Program-made: the position numbers and the translations under genes
Part shown: in pieces, positions 45,059 to 54,211 of the stretch
Layout: each line of letters begins with the position of its first letter
How positions within the stretch are numbered: the first letter of the stretch is position 1
Source of the DNA: Candidatus Heimdallarchaeota archaeon
Lineage (GTDB): Archaea > Asgardarchaeota > Heimdallarchaeia > Heimdallarchaeales > Kariarchaeaceae
Reading direction: 5' to 3'
DNA length: 64,000 nucleotides
NCBI GenBank assembly: GCA_026702845.1
Contig: JADCLS010000016.1
Location: 62,001 to 126,000, forward strand
The notes under the pieces: generated by a model
Seen by the model: only the letters and a program-made list of their open reading frames with translations
What the model was told of the DNA's origin: nothing
Databases searched by the model: none

Positions 45059-47830
45059 ATGGATCTTGGTTGGCTAGATCATTGCAGGTTACTCTTCAAA
45101 TCCCCAAATGAAGCTTATATGCTTTTGGGCTCCAGAGATGATCCTCGTTCACATTTTATTAAAATCAAAGATCAAATTTATTTACCTGAACGTTTTCCCC
45201 CCACTCCTGAAATCCATTTACAAAGACTTTTTGATGACAGTATCACACTGACTTCTTGTGACATCAAACATGAGTATAAACTAATCATTTCCATTTTATT
45301 ACGATTTGATTACCCACAAAATATCGATCCACCGAAGGAAATACAACAATGGATCACCAATGGGGCTGTATGTGATGAAATTGTATATTTTATCGAGATA
45401 ATCAGAAATATGAAACGCAAAGCTCGACAATATGCTCTTCATGACCTAGTGGCATGCAGATCCTCTACATCAGAATACTTGGGGTATCTTCTACTTTTCG
45501 CCCGAGCTGAGCTAGCTTGTTCAGTGCTTAGAGAATTTGCCCGTTGGGGTATTCATTCCGAATTATTACTGCTCTTTGCTCAGAATCAACACACCGGTGT
45601 GGTTCAGTGGTACACTCAACAGTATATCCATGCAAATCAATCTCATCCACCATCATCACCGCTCGTGAATGCCTCCATACTCTTGGTGAACACACTGCAT
45701 AAGAAGACAAGATTAAGGCGAAGTTTCAAGGATCCTCAAGCTTTAATCGGTTTGATCCATCTGGATACAGTAGATCGTCAACTTTTCTCAGAGTCCATAA
45801 ATACCATATCTTTTTCCTCAGATCCATCTCTGCTGTATCGTAGAGCAATTATTCGAGTATTGAAATATGCTGAGATGAATCAATCTTCCACCCTGTTTGC
45901 AGGTTTATTATGTCTATTATTAATTGAACGGGGACTAGTATTTGAGGATGGTAAACAATCCATTATCCCGAGTAAAAAAATGATTGACTACCCACTGAAG
46001 AGAATTATGAGTCAGTTTACCATCTGGGAGAAATCAAATAGAAAGGAACTGGTCACTGAGGCATTAATATTCTTTCTAACACATTTGCCAGGAGAGAGCT
46101 TGGTAGCAGATTATTTACGTTTTGATCATCTCGATGTGAATGCTTGGGTTTCATCGCATCCTGTATTCAGACGGTATGCTGGTGAAATTCAGTTGATCAT
46201 CTATAATGATCAGAATTTGCTTTCATCTATCCTCAAACATCTGAGTCGGCATATTAATACTGGTTTTTTCAGCTGGATAATACAAAATATTGAGGAAGAG
46301 TTGTTAATCAAGGCAATTGCTACATTGGATTTTAACGAGAAACTCTATCTATATGCAGCAAATTATACCTTTCCGCCGGGCTTTAACTTGCTATACCATC
46401 TGAAAAAAGGGAGAAAAGGAGCCACCATGCCTCGTTGTGATTTTCAACCTGCTGTAAATCAATTTAAAAAAACTCTAGCATATTTCTACCGCATGAGATT
46501 TCCACTTCCTACATATCTTCTCATCAAGCTTATCAAATATATGCATCAATCCAGCTTCCAAGAGGAAAATGTGCACAAATTATTCATACGATATCTTGAC
46601 AAAGTTATTCTATCTCAGGAGGAAGCCGACTCACTTGCCAATCTTTTAATCAATACAATTTTGGATTATAACCATCAGAATTGCTCCTATTGTGTCCATA
46701 TCCAATCCTATGTTGATAACTGGAAGAAATACACTTCATTCCAGAGACCCGAGATTTTGGAGGATACTATTTTAGGAATAAAGCTGGCCAATTTAGATAT
46801 CTATGAACAGATAGAGCTGGATAGTATTCGTCCAATAACTGCAAAAACAATCGCAATTAGTTATAAACTCCTCAATGGATCAATTCATGAGATCATTGAG
46901 GGTAATATCGCTTTTGCTATTAAAAAATATAATTGGGATCAATTAGCCCGTCATTATATTGCGCTGGGAATGCAGAGACCAACTAGGGATGCCTTGATAA
47001 AATCTGAGCTCAAGGATGTCCCGAAAATGATCACTCGTGACCAGCTGGGTAGAATAGCACTTGTTTCTCAAACACTAAACTATTGTATGCAATACGGTTT
47101 TACCAAGGGTTTCGAGCAGTTAATAATTAGTAATATCTATCTTCGAGGGTGGAATATAGATACTAAAATTGAAAATAAACTTCCTATTGTTCTGGGTACC
47201 GTTGGCTATCCATTACGTTCCTATTTTGCGGCCTATCTTATATTAGATAAGGGTGATTTGAGCCCAGAAGTCCTACTTTTAGCCCGAGAGGTGAATGATA
47301 AGGTTATTCGAGATAGGTTGTTGAGAACACTTGAGAGAATCGGATCAGTAGATCTTTGGTATATGCTAGCTGGTTCTACCTTTGAAGACCTTTCTTCTCC
47401 TGCCATTGATTATCTAAAGAGGGCTCGAATGGGTAAACTTGAAAAAATGGATCTCATTCAGCGATTATTGAATGCAGAGAGGAGAAGTATGCGTAGGCTT
47501 GGAATGGAATGGATACAAGCTATAGAGTTTGCTGTTGAAGAGAATAGATATCCCTTCACCTCATTCTATAATGATACTTGGTTGGTAATTATGGAGTATT
47601 ATTTGGCCAATAAACGATATCTCAATGAACATTACCCAAATTACTACACATATTTTGCATCGATGCTACTTCAACCTAATATCCCCAAGGAAGTGAATCA
47701 ACGGTTACTCTCTATCATTCTGTCCGATGATCGCATGAGCAATCAAATTCAAATGCTCATGGATAGTTCTGTTCAGGCAAGAAAAGATGCAGTCATTCAA
47801 ATGAGTGCTGGAGGGATCGATCCATGGTGA
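45059..47830 (+). CDS. Large helical-repeat (ARM/HEAT-like) protein of the retron-like operon
   Basis: A 923-aa soluble protein, almost all helical, built of repeated amphipathic helix pairs rich in Leu, Ile, Tyr and Arg (for example LLLFARAELACSVLREFARWG, residues about 146-166). No membrane helix, P-loop or nuclease motif is visible. A NCSYCVHIQ segment has two cysteines. The overall look is an ARM/HEAT solenoid. It is the first gene of the operon and overlaps the SWIM-motif gene by 7 nt. In retron-type defence systems a large repeat protein may act as effector or scaffold; this role is inferred. ATG 45059 is preferred over a TTG at 45044. Confidence 0.75.
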   Translation: MDLGWLDHCRLLFKSPNEAYMLLGSRDDPRSHFIKIKDQIYLPERFPPTPEIHLQRLFDDSITLTSCDIKHEYKLIISILLRFDYPQNIDPPKEIQQWITNGAVCDEIVYFIEIIRNMKRKARQYALHDLVACRSSTSEYLGYLLLFARAELACSVLREFARWGIHSELLLLFAQNQHTGVVQWYTQQYIHANQSHPPSSPLVNASILLVNTLHKKTRLRRSFKDPQALIGLIHLDTVDRQLFSESINTISFSSDPSLLYRRAIIRVLKYAEMNQSSTLFAGLLCLLLIERGLVFEDGKQSIIPSKKMIDYPLKRIMSQFTIWEKSNRKELVTEALIFFLTHLPGESLVADYLRFDHLDVNAWVSSHPVFRRYAGEIQLIIYNDQNLLSSILKHLSRHINTGFFSWIIQNIEEELLIKAIATLDFNEKLYLYAANYTFPPGFNLLYHLKKGRKGATMPRCDFQPAVNQFKKTLAYFYRMRFPLPTYLLIKLIKYMHQSSFQEENVHKLFIRYLDKVILSQEEADSLANLLINTILDYNHQNCSYCVHIQSYVDNWKKYTSFQRPEILEDTILGIKLANLDIYEQIELDSIRPITAKTIAISYKLLNGSIHEIIEGNIAFAIKKYNWDQLARHYIALGMQRPTRDALIKSELKDVPKMITRDQLGRIALVSQTLNYCMQYGFTKGFEQLIISNIYLRGWNIDTKIENKLPIVLGTVGYPLRSYFAAYLILDKGDLSPEVLLLAREVNDKVIRDRLLRTLERIGSVDLWYMLAGSTFEDLSSPAIDYLKRARMGKLEKMDLIQRLLNAERRSMRRLGMEWIQAIEFAVEENRYPFTSFYNDTWLVIMEYYLANKRYLNEHYPNYYTYFASMLLQPNIPKEVNQRLLSIILSDDRMSNQIQMLMDSSVQARKDAVIQMSAGGIDPW

Positions 47831-49284
47831 TAATTGAGATTCATTTTCAGGGAGAATCTGTTATTCAGTATTCTGAATCTAGAGTAAATCTTCATTTTGG
47901 AACCAATGAGAAAGAGTCATTTTTTGAATTCCAGTTGCATGAACCCCGATCTATACTTATCGGACTGAATAGTTTACTTCAACAGCTTCTACCAAATAAA
48001 ATACATGTTGTCCCTGATAGAACAGATTACGAATACTGGAGAGAACTTGAATATTTAAGGATAAGTGAGTCCCTATCAAATACTTCAGAAACAAGAAAAC
48101 CAGCTGATCTTGAGGATTATAAGACGATTCAGAACAGACGAGACGATTTATTGGTGAGGATAAGATCTCAGATTAATTACCTCGACCTAGCCTATAAACG
48201 ATTAGCAAAAATTGAGGAAAGGATACAACTCATGGTTTATCCATTCACATTACCACTCCTTACCATTATACCAGATAATGCCATGATTTCTCTATTTGGT
48301 GAATCGACTACTAGTATATTCTGCTTTGATATCAAATATTCAGGCTATTTTCATGGTTTTTTCGATTTCTCAGTTCCATTCTATGAATCTATTGATCTTA
48401 TCACCCATCAGGAATATTGGCTCAGTAATACACCCTTACCAGGTCGGAAAACGGGGTCATCAAAGAAACTGTATCCGATAGATGATGCAAAAATTCTCAG
48501 ATTTCATCGATCTCAGATGCTCCTTTTTCTATCTTCAAAGAATATTGGAAAGCAAATGTCTCTGTCTCCCATCATTTTATTTGATATTATTACTCGTATT
48601 CACAACTATCCAGAGGACAAATTACTTACGTTGTCTTTTTTATTTTCTGAGAAATACACTCTTATCTGTAAGGGTGAAGTTATTCAAATAAATCTCCCCC
48701 ATGCTCCTAAACGAAGATTGGAAATTAACCTTCCTGCATCGCTCTTTCTCTCATTGGAAAATCTCATCCCCTATATTGATTCAGTGATCATCAAGACTAA
48801 TTTGTTGGGGGTTACCTTTATTGTGAAAGGTGATCATTTTTTTCTATATCATCTCTCTATCCCTAAAACCTCAGAATTTCTTTTTGATATAATCTATGCC
48901 ATGCAACAGGCTAACAATCCTGTTGATCCTGAAGAAAGTGGAAAATTTACCTCTTCTATTGATGAATCAGCACTCCCTCGTTCAAGTATTATCCAAAATC
49001 TTCTGTTGGGTAAATTGATTTACCATCCCCGAACACAAAAATTACTCTCTCACAATCTCTATATTTTTCCGACTAATAGTATATATATAGGTATGCTGAG
49101 GTTAAAGAATTTATTAGCATCTGTAGTGGTGAAGAAGAGGAATGCATACAGTTGTGAGATTGAAGGACATACAATGAGTATTGAGGTGGACACGAAAATT
49201 GATGGAAAGTGTTCCTGTGGTTCTCGATGTGAATTTTTAGTAGTGTTATATGCGATCATTTTGGAGGAGAAGGGCTATGAGTGA
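47824..49284 (+). CDS. Protein with degenerate C-terminal SWIM-type zinc motif
   Basis: A 486-aa soluble protein. The C-terminus has C463-S-C465 followed by C469-E-F471 and a hydrophobic helix (LVVLYAIILEE), the layout of a SWIM finger (CxC...CxH) but with a 3-residue spacer and Phe in place of His. The middle contains two similar units of about 45 residues (about 240-285 and 295-345), each with a LSxxxxF/LxxLI helix and a KGxxxxxxLP strand. An N-terminal coiled region lies near 90-140. It overlaps the gene before by 7 nt and the RT gene after by 8 nt. Confidence 0.7.
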   Translation: MVIIEIHFQGESVIQYSESRVNLHFGTNEKESFFEFQLHEPRSILIGLNSLLQQLLPNKIHVVPDRTDYEYWRELEYLRISESLSNTSETRKPADLEDYKTIQNRRDDLLVRIRSQINYLDLAYKRLAKIEERIQLMVYPFTLPLLTIIPDNAMISLFGESTTSIFCFDIKYSGYFHGFFDFSVPFYESIDLITHQEYWLSNTPLPGRKTGSSKKLYPIDDAKILRFHRSQMLLFLSSKNIGKQMSLSPIILFDIITRIHNYPEDKLLTLSFLFSEKYTLICKGEVIQINLPHAPKRRLEINLPASLFLSLENLIPYIDSVIIKTNLLGVTFIVKGDHFFLYHLSIPKTSEFLFDIIYAMQQANNPVDPEESGKFTSSIDESALPRSSIIQNLLLGKLIYHPRTQKLLSHNLYIFPTNSIYIGMLRLKNLLASVVVKKRNAYSCEIEGHTMSIEVDTKIDGKCSCGSRCEFLVVLYAIILEEKGYE

Positions 49285-50545
49285 AAAAGTACCAAATCTC
49301 AATACGAAATTCCAAAAGCTACTTGCACTGGGTCTATGGCCAAAATCCCTTTCCCCTCCTGATCCGCAAACCCTTGAACGTATCTACAAGTTAGATCTTG
49401 ACTTGTATAATCGTCTCTATAATCTATCAGTTCCAGATGATGGAACGCTAGATCACATCAAGGCAGAATATCACTCACAGAGCAGAAAAAAACGACAGAA
49501 AAAAATAGTAGCTTCACAACCAAGAGGATTATTCCAATTTCTAGGAGAAGGAGTCTCTGCTATGCTAAATCATGAAGTAACCGATGATTCTCTTTTGAAG
49601 AAATTGAAACTACCAGTTCTGAATTCACCTACTGAGGTGGCTACTTTTCTTGAGATAGATGAGAAAAAGCTTGTTGGGATAATTTATCACCGAAGATCAA
49701 ATAATTACGCACATTATATTGACTTTACCATCCCAAAAAAATCAGGTGGAGTACGGCATATCTCAGCACCTAAACCATATTTGAAGCGTCTCCAATACAA
49801 AATCAAGGAACAGATTCTAGATCAACTAAAACTTCCTAAACATGTTTATGGTTTCTCTAAAAGAAAGACTATCTTCACAAATGCAAAATTGCATGTAGAT
49901 GGTGAAAAATTAGTTAATGTGGATATTAAAAATTTCTTTCCCAGCATTCACTTCTACAGAGTTAGACATTTCTTCCACACCTTGGGCTATTCTGGGCAGG
50001 TTGCAACTATCCTTGCCTTGCTTACTACTAAGCAAGGACAAAAAAAGGTTGAGGTTGCAGGTAAGACGTATTATGCTTTTACCAAAGAACGCTTTCTCCC
50101 TCAGGGTGCCCCGAGTTCTCCCATGATTAGTACAATGATTGCACTTCCAATGGATATGAGAATAATTGAAAGATTAACGCCATTGGGATGTATTTATAGC
50201 AGATATGTGGATGATATAACGGTTTCTTCAGAAGAGAGCTTTAATGTAAGAGCTGTGGTGAGTATTCTACATAGAACCTTACGGATGCATGGATTTATTC
50301 CTAATCCAAAAAAATTCAAAATTCTAGGAATAACAGAGAGACAGGAAGTGACAGGATTGATTATTAATTCTGGAGAAGCAAAGATTCCCAGAGTGTGGAG
50401 AAGGAATTTGAGGGCTGCTGTACATAATTTTGTAACAAAAGGTGAGGGTAATCCAATTGCCCTCCTTTCCTCCATTGCCTATCTCAAAAAAACTCATCCT
50501 AAACATGCCAAAAAATTATTAAAAATGATACAAGATGCTATCTAA
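49277..50545 (+). CDS. Retron-type reverse transcriptase
   Basis: A 422-aa RNA-dependent DNA polymerase. The fingers-palm motifs are in order: IPKKSGGVRHISAPK (about 146-160), NAKLH at 202-206, NVDIKNFFPSI with D216, QGAPSSP from Q276, YVDD at 310-313, and VTG at 358-360. NAxxH and VTG are the hallmarks of retron RTs. YVDD replaces the more usual YADD. There is a 130-residue N-terminal extension and no maturase, endonuclease or thumb extension of group II introns. ATG 49277 has GGAGGAG 10 nt upstream and overlaps the SWIM gene stop (ATGAGTGA). A retron RT would make msDNA from a partner RNA. Confidence 0.9.
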   Translation: MSEKVPNLNTKFQKLLALGLWPKSLSPPDPQTLERIYKLDLDLYNRLYNLSVPDDGTLDHIKAEYHSQSRKKRQKKIVASQPRGLFQFLGEGVSAMLNHEVTDDSLLKKLKLPVLNSPTEVATFLEIDEKKLVGIIYHRRSNNYAHYIDFTIPKKSGGVRHISAPKPYLKRLQYKIKEQILDQLKLPKHVYGFSKRKTIFTNAKLHVDGEKLVNVDIKNFFPSIHFYRVRHFFHTLGYSGQVATILALLTTKQGQKKVEVAGKTYYAFTKERFLPQGAPSSPMISTMIALPMDMRIIERLTPLGCIYSRYVDDITVSSEESFNVRAVVSILHRTLRMHGFIPNPKKFKILGITERQEVTGLIINSGEAKIPRVWRRNLRAAVHNFVTKGEGNPIALLSSIAYLKKTHPKHAKKLLKMIQDAI

Positions 50546-52877
50546 GGTATGGTTTAAGCCTATCTTCCTTAAACGTACCAGATCGGTAACTGATACCATG
50601 TAGATTGTGAACGGATTGTTCATCAATAATTCGTTGTACCAAGACCTTCATTCGCTGATCACGGCTTATCTTGTGTTTAAAATATCGGGGTAGATTCTTG
50701 GCACTTTTCATCTCAAGATGTACCCTATCCTTCATGGAATCACTTAATCGAATATTCGTCATGATTTTTCTATTACGAGGATATGGAAGTAAAAATTCTA
50801 CCGTTTCTCTATGATCGTAGAGGGGATGATTACTTATCTGAGGATAACTGATTATATTATGAGCTGCTATCACTGCAAGATCATCTGTTTTTCTTACAAG
50901 CTCTCGTTCAAATATGGCAAATGGTCTAAAATGAAGTTCTCTGCGAATCTCGGGATGAGGGTCTATGGGAAACTCATCACCTGGTTTTTCTTCCCAAAGT
51001 TTTGTATGACTTGTATGGGTCATCCAGTATCTAGAATACTCTGAGGGGTTTTTCCTGGATAATTTATCGGTGAAATGATACACCATGGGTTCATCATTAT
51101 CAATGTAGTTGGGAATAAAGAACCAAATACCATTTTCCACCATAATTTCCATATTCTCGTCCTTGATATGAGTATTGATGGGAATTTCGACTTGATGTAG
51201 AGTATCCTTGCTGATATCAAACACAGAAATTCTTGCCATGGGGTAATTCGCATTTACTTCATCTCTATCTCTGCTCTGAAAGGAATAATTGTTTGTGTAA
51301 AGGTTAACACATGCCACATACCTCCCATCTACAATCTCTAGGAGTACCGGTACTCCTGATAAGAATGATGCCATAGGGATATTTTCTCCTCGTTTCCAGA
51401 TGTAACAATTCATATCAAAAGAACAGGTAACAATAAAATTATCATCAGCACTCCAAAGTGGTGCAATACCATAATACTGCATATCATCAAGAATGAGGTC
51501 CCCATAAACCAATATATTTTCCTTCTCGGGGAATTTCTCATATTGAAGTAAAGCTGCTAATTCTGAGCTACTCCATTGATGGATGTAATAATACAATGAT
51601 GATAAGGAAATCTCAACAGTAGCCTGTGTTTTTCCACCATATTTTATATTCATCTCCACACTTCTCCAGGCTGGGATGACTAAATTCAATCTTGGATGGT
51701 TGAAATCTGGATCCATAAGTTGTTCTTTGCTTATTGGTTTTACTTTTGAGAATTCATAGATGATTTCCAGATTGTTATACATATCTCGTTTGGTCAAAAC
51801 TCCTCGAGGTGGAGTAGAACCAGCTTGCCATTCGAGAAGATACTCACGATGTTTATCAATGAATACATGTGTATTTTTCTTATAACCAGTGTTTGTTAGC
51901 AGGTTTTGTTTATCTTCAAATGTGTCATAAAGATAATGATTACCATCTCGTGTTGCAAGCATCATGTATCCATTACTGGATTCCAATCGAGTATATCGTA
52001 GATAGGGCCTTTCCAAATATATGTATCCTGGGGCATTGTGTATGTTAAAATCAGTTTCAATCACCAAATCTCGTACAGGTTTGCACATGAGAGTTTCATT
52101 TATTAACAATTCATTGAAAACAGACCTGAGCACAAAAAATTCATCTTGGATATCAAGATAGCCGAATGATCCTTGTTTGAAAATCCCATAATTTCTTTTT
52201 TCTTTGGTGGTGACAATAACTAGATCAGGTGCTTGATAGATGATATACTCCTCAAAAACAAAGATGACCAAAACCTTGCAATTATCCAGATATTTATGCA
52301 TACCAACAGGTATACTAAGATTGGGAATTCTTCTGAATTGACCATATATATGCACTATTGGCTCAATATCCAATTTATTTCTTCTTTGAAGTGTTTTCAA
52401 TGCATTTGATTCCCTTTTGTCAATCTCTACTGGGAGGTCATTCAGAAATCTAGTCTCACCATCCTTGTGGTACAACAATTCATCCTCCATGAACCATATT
52501 AAATCCACATTGGTGATGACTTTCTTCCCATGGTGTAATTCATTATTCTCATAATAAATTAAATAATTCTCTTCGATATAATTTATACATCGTACTGGTG
52601 AGGGGATGGTGATGCTATCCTTTTTCTTATTCTGTTCAATATCCCAAATGTATATATTTTTTTCAGAGATGATAGCTAGATCTTTTGTTCCTCTCACCCA
52701 ATGTAATTGATTAATCGTTATGGGTGATATAGTAATGCATATGAGCTCTGCTGTATCTCCTGTTTTTTCCCATACAAGAATATTGTTGGAATTATCGGTG
52801 ACTGCATACCTGTTCTTGTCTACCGTAGCAATCCTTATCTCTCGATAGTAAAATGCTATCCATGAGAATAATTCCAT
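50538..52877 (-). CDS. Large beta-propeller (WD40-like) protein convergent with the RT
   Basis: A 779-aa soluble protein of strand-rich repeats. WD-type blade ends are seen in NNILVWEKTGD (about 32-42), KNIYIWDIEQN (about 73-83), FDMNCYIWKRGE (about 500) and MARISVFDIS (about 565), so one or two propellers are likely. The C-terminal 150 residues are basic. Its 3' end overlaps the RT gene by 8 bp. Propeller proteins (bpX types) recur in some prokaryotic conflict systems, so it may belong to the neighbouring system. A TATA-like box about 23 nt before ATG 52877 suggests its own leaderless promoter. Confidence 0.7.
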   Translation of the reverse strand: MELFSWIAFYYREIRIATVDKNRYAVTDNSNNILVWEKTGDTAELICITISPITINQLHWVRGTKDLAIISEKNIYIWDIEQNKKKDSITIPSPVRCINYIEENYLIYYENNELHHGKKVITNVDLIWFMEDELLYHKDGETRFLNDLPVEIDKRESNALKTLQRRNKLDIEPIVHIYGQFRRIPNLSIPVGMHKYLDNCKVLVIFVFEEYIIYQAPDLVIVTTKEKRNYGIFKQGSFGYLDIQDEFFVLRSVFNELLINETLMCKPVRDLVIETDFNIHNAPGYIYLERPYLRYTRLESSNGYMMLATRDGNHYLYDTFEDKQNLLTNTGYKKNTHVFIDKHREYLLEWQAGSTPPRGVLTKRDMYNNLEIIYEFSKVKPISKEQLMDPDFNHPRLNLVIPAWRSVEMNIKYGGKTQATVEISLSSLYYYIHQWSSSELAALLQYEKFPEKENILVYGDLILDDMQYYGIAPLWSADDNFIVTCSFDMNCYIWKRGENIPMASFLSGVPVLLEIVDGRYVACVNLYTNNYSFQSRDRDEVNANYPMARISVFDISKDTLHQVEIPINTHIKDENMEIMVENGIWFFIPNYIDNDEPMVYHFTDKLSRKNPSEYSRYWMTHTSHTKLWEEKPGDEFPIDPHPEIRRELHFRPFAIFERELVRKTDDLAVIAAHNIISYPQISNHPLYDHRETVEFLLPYPRNRKIMTNIRLSDSMKDRVHLEMKSAKNLPRYFKHKISRDQRMKVLVQRIIDEQSVHNLHGISYRSGTFKEDRLKPYLR

Positions 52878-53027
52878 CAACTAAAGGCAATAGTATCCAA
52901 TTAATAAATTTTCTCAATATCATTCTATTTGTGATAGGATTGTTTGGAATTTATCATCCTTAACATAAGAAATAGCGGAAATATTTGAATTGACAAGTTA
53001 AGTTTAATCCAGCTCCTAAACATACAG

Positions 53028-53039
53028 TTTTTAATTTTT
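53028..53039 (+). promoter_or_regulatory. TATA box of structured RNA
   Basis: TTTTTAATTTTT is centred about 25 nt before the first base of the terminal stem of the RNA (53055), as expected for an archaeal promoter. Confidence 0.5.
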
Positions 53040-53051
53040 CAGGGAAATCAT

Positions 53052-53312
53052 AGAGTGTACTTCTTGGCGTAGATCTTGATTGATCTAGGTGTGATGTATC
53101 GTCACGCATTGAGTAAACACACAAGAATCCCTGAATCGAGTGTCCTCAGAGCTAGTTCCCCTCCTCGAGCTTCTTGGCACGGATAGTCGTTCCTACTGCC
53201 GAACTTTGATGCTCGGGAGGGCTATCTCCAGTAGACCCCCGACTCCATGGAGCGTCAGCATTGCTCCCATTGCATTCCCGCTGCTGCTTCCTTTTCGCAA
53301 GAAGTACACTTT
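53052..53312 (+). ncRNA. Structured RNA of about 260 nt, family unknown
   Basis: This block is GC-richer than the surrounding AT-rich DNA and has no good reading frame. Its ends pair: GTGTACTTCTTGGCG (53055-53069) with CGCAAGAAGTACAC (53296-53309). Inside are hairpins TAGATC/GATCTA, GTGTG/CACAC, CAAGAA/TTCTTG, CTACTG/CAGTAG with a CCGA/TCGG arm, and ATGG-AGC/GCT-CCCAT. A TATA box and a T10 tract flank it on the plus strand. It lacks the RNase P motifs (GAGGAAAGTCC, ACAGAA) and an SRP domain IV. It may be the partner RNA of the RT 2.5 kb away, or another stable RNA. Confidence 0.65.
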
Positions 53313-53319
53313 TTTTTTT
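53310..53319 (+). terminator. T10 terminator after structured RNA
   Basis: Ten consecutive T follow directly on the closing stem of the RNA. Poly-T tracts terminate archaeal transcription, which fixes the RNA to the plus strand. Confidence 0.6.
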
Positions 53320-53376
53320 GAAATATTCTTACCATTTAACTACGTGATTTTATAATTATTGATTATTTGTAGATAT

Positions 53377-54141
53377 ATGCTAGAAGAGAAACGAATCTCT
53401 GTTACTCATGGTAGAATGGCCTATTACATAAATTCAGTTGATGCTCCTGCAGTCTTATTCATTCATGATGTCAGTGGTAATCGAGATTGGGTGAAACAGG
53501 TGGATATTCCACAATTTAGGTGGATAATTCCTGATCTTCTAGGTTTTGGAACGTCTCATCGATCGGAAAAGTTTGATGCTCATTCTATGAAGCAATATGC
53601 TGAAGATCTCCTGACCCTTCTTAAACATGAGAATATCAGCTCTATCTCGGTGATAGGTCAAGGTTTAGGTGGTGTGATAGGTATCTATCTATTAGAAATG
53701 CTTGATAAAGAAGATATTAAACTAGATCATTTCTTTACTATTCTAGGAACCTATCATATCAATGATCTAGATCCATTCTATAAGATGAGTTATGAGGAAT
53801 ATAAGGAGGATTTTGATTTCGATATTGAAAGATATACACGTTTGAATACTCCTATGTCTAGATTAATTGCCAACCACCTGCGAAAACAATATCCTTTCAG
53901 TATATGGGCTGTACATAAAAAATTATCTGAGGTTTTGATGGAAGAATTTCCCCAAGTCCTGCAATCTGTTCAAATACCGATTCATTACATTATTGGAGAA
54001 GAGGTGCGTGGAGAACGTGAATCTGAGAAATTGATGAAAGGGGGGATTCATGATGTTACCGTGATTCCAGAATCAAAGATTAATGTGCATTTAGAGAATC
54101 CTGCTGAATTTTTCGATTATTTGGCCCGATTTATTTATTAG
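53377..54141 (+). CDS. Alpha/beta-hydrolase fold protein with Gly at nucleophile position
   Basis: A 254-aa protein with the classical hydrolase layout: VLFIHDVSGNRDWV (oxyanion region), IIPDLLGFGTS, then the elbow VIGQGLGGVIG. At the nucleophile position (G94-Q-G96-L-G98) serine is replaced by glycine. A late His is present in NVHLENPAEF. It is therefore probably not a standard hydrolase; some family members such as lyases do without the serine. ATG 53377 has a TATA-like TTTATAATT about 26 nt upstream. It follows the structured RNA by about 60 nt. Confidence 0.75.
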   Translation: MLEEKRISVTHGRMAYYINSVDAPAVLFIHDVSGNRDWVKQVDIPQFRWIIPDLLGFGTSHRSEKFDAHSMKQYAEDLLTLLKHENISSISVIGQGLGGVIGIYLLEMLDKEDIKLDHFFTILGTYHINDLDPFYKMSYEEYKEDFDFDIERYTRLNTPMSRLIANHLRKQYPFSIWAVHKKLSEVLMEEFPQVLQSVQIPIHYIIGEEVRGERESEKLMKGGIHDVTVIPESKINVHLENPAEFFDYLARFIY

Positions 54142-54211
54142 AATTAGAGGATAATCATTCATCCAATCTTCCGGCAATATACCTATATAATTATCGAAGT
54201 TCAGCTATAAT

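Noticed and set aside
49277..50545. Group II intron or diversity-generating retroelement RT
   Set aside because: No maturase X domain or HNH after the RT domain, no intron RNA ends, no variable-repeat/template-repeat pair noticed, and the retron motifs NAxxH and VTG are present.
53052..53312. SRP RNA, RNase P RNA or rRNA fragment as identity of the structured RNA; the minus strand reads GGAAGCAGCAGCGGGAA, similar to SRP domain IV or a stretch of 16S rRNA
   Set aside because: The motif is at the very end of the molecule on the minus strand, not in a domain IV hairpin; the RNase P motifs are missing; the TATA box and T10 tract put the transcript on the plus strand. Infernal would be decisive.
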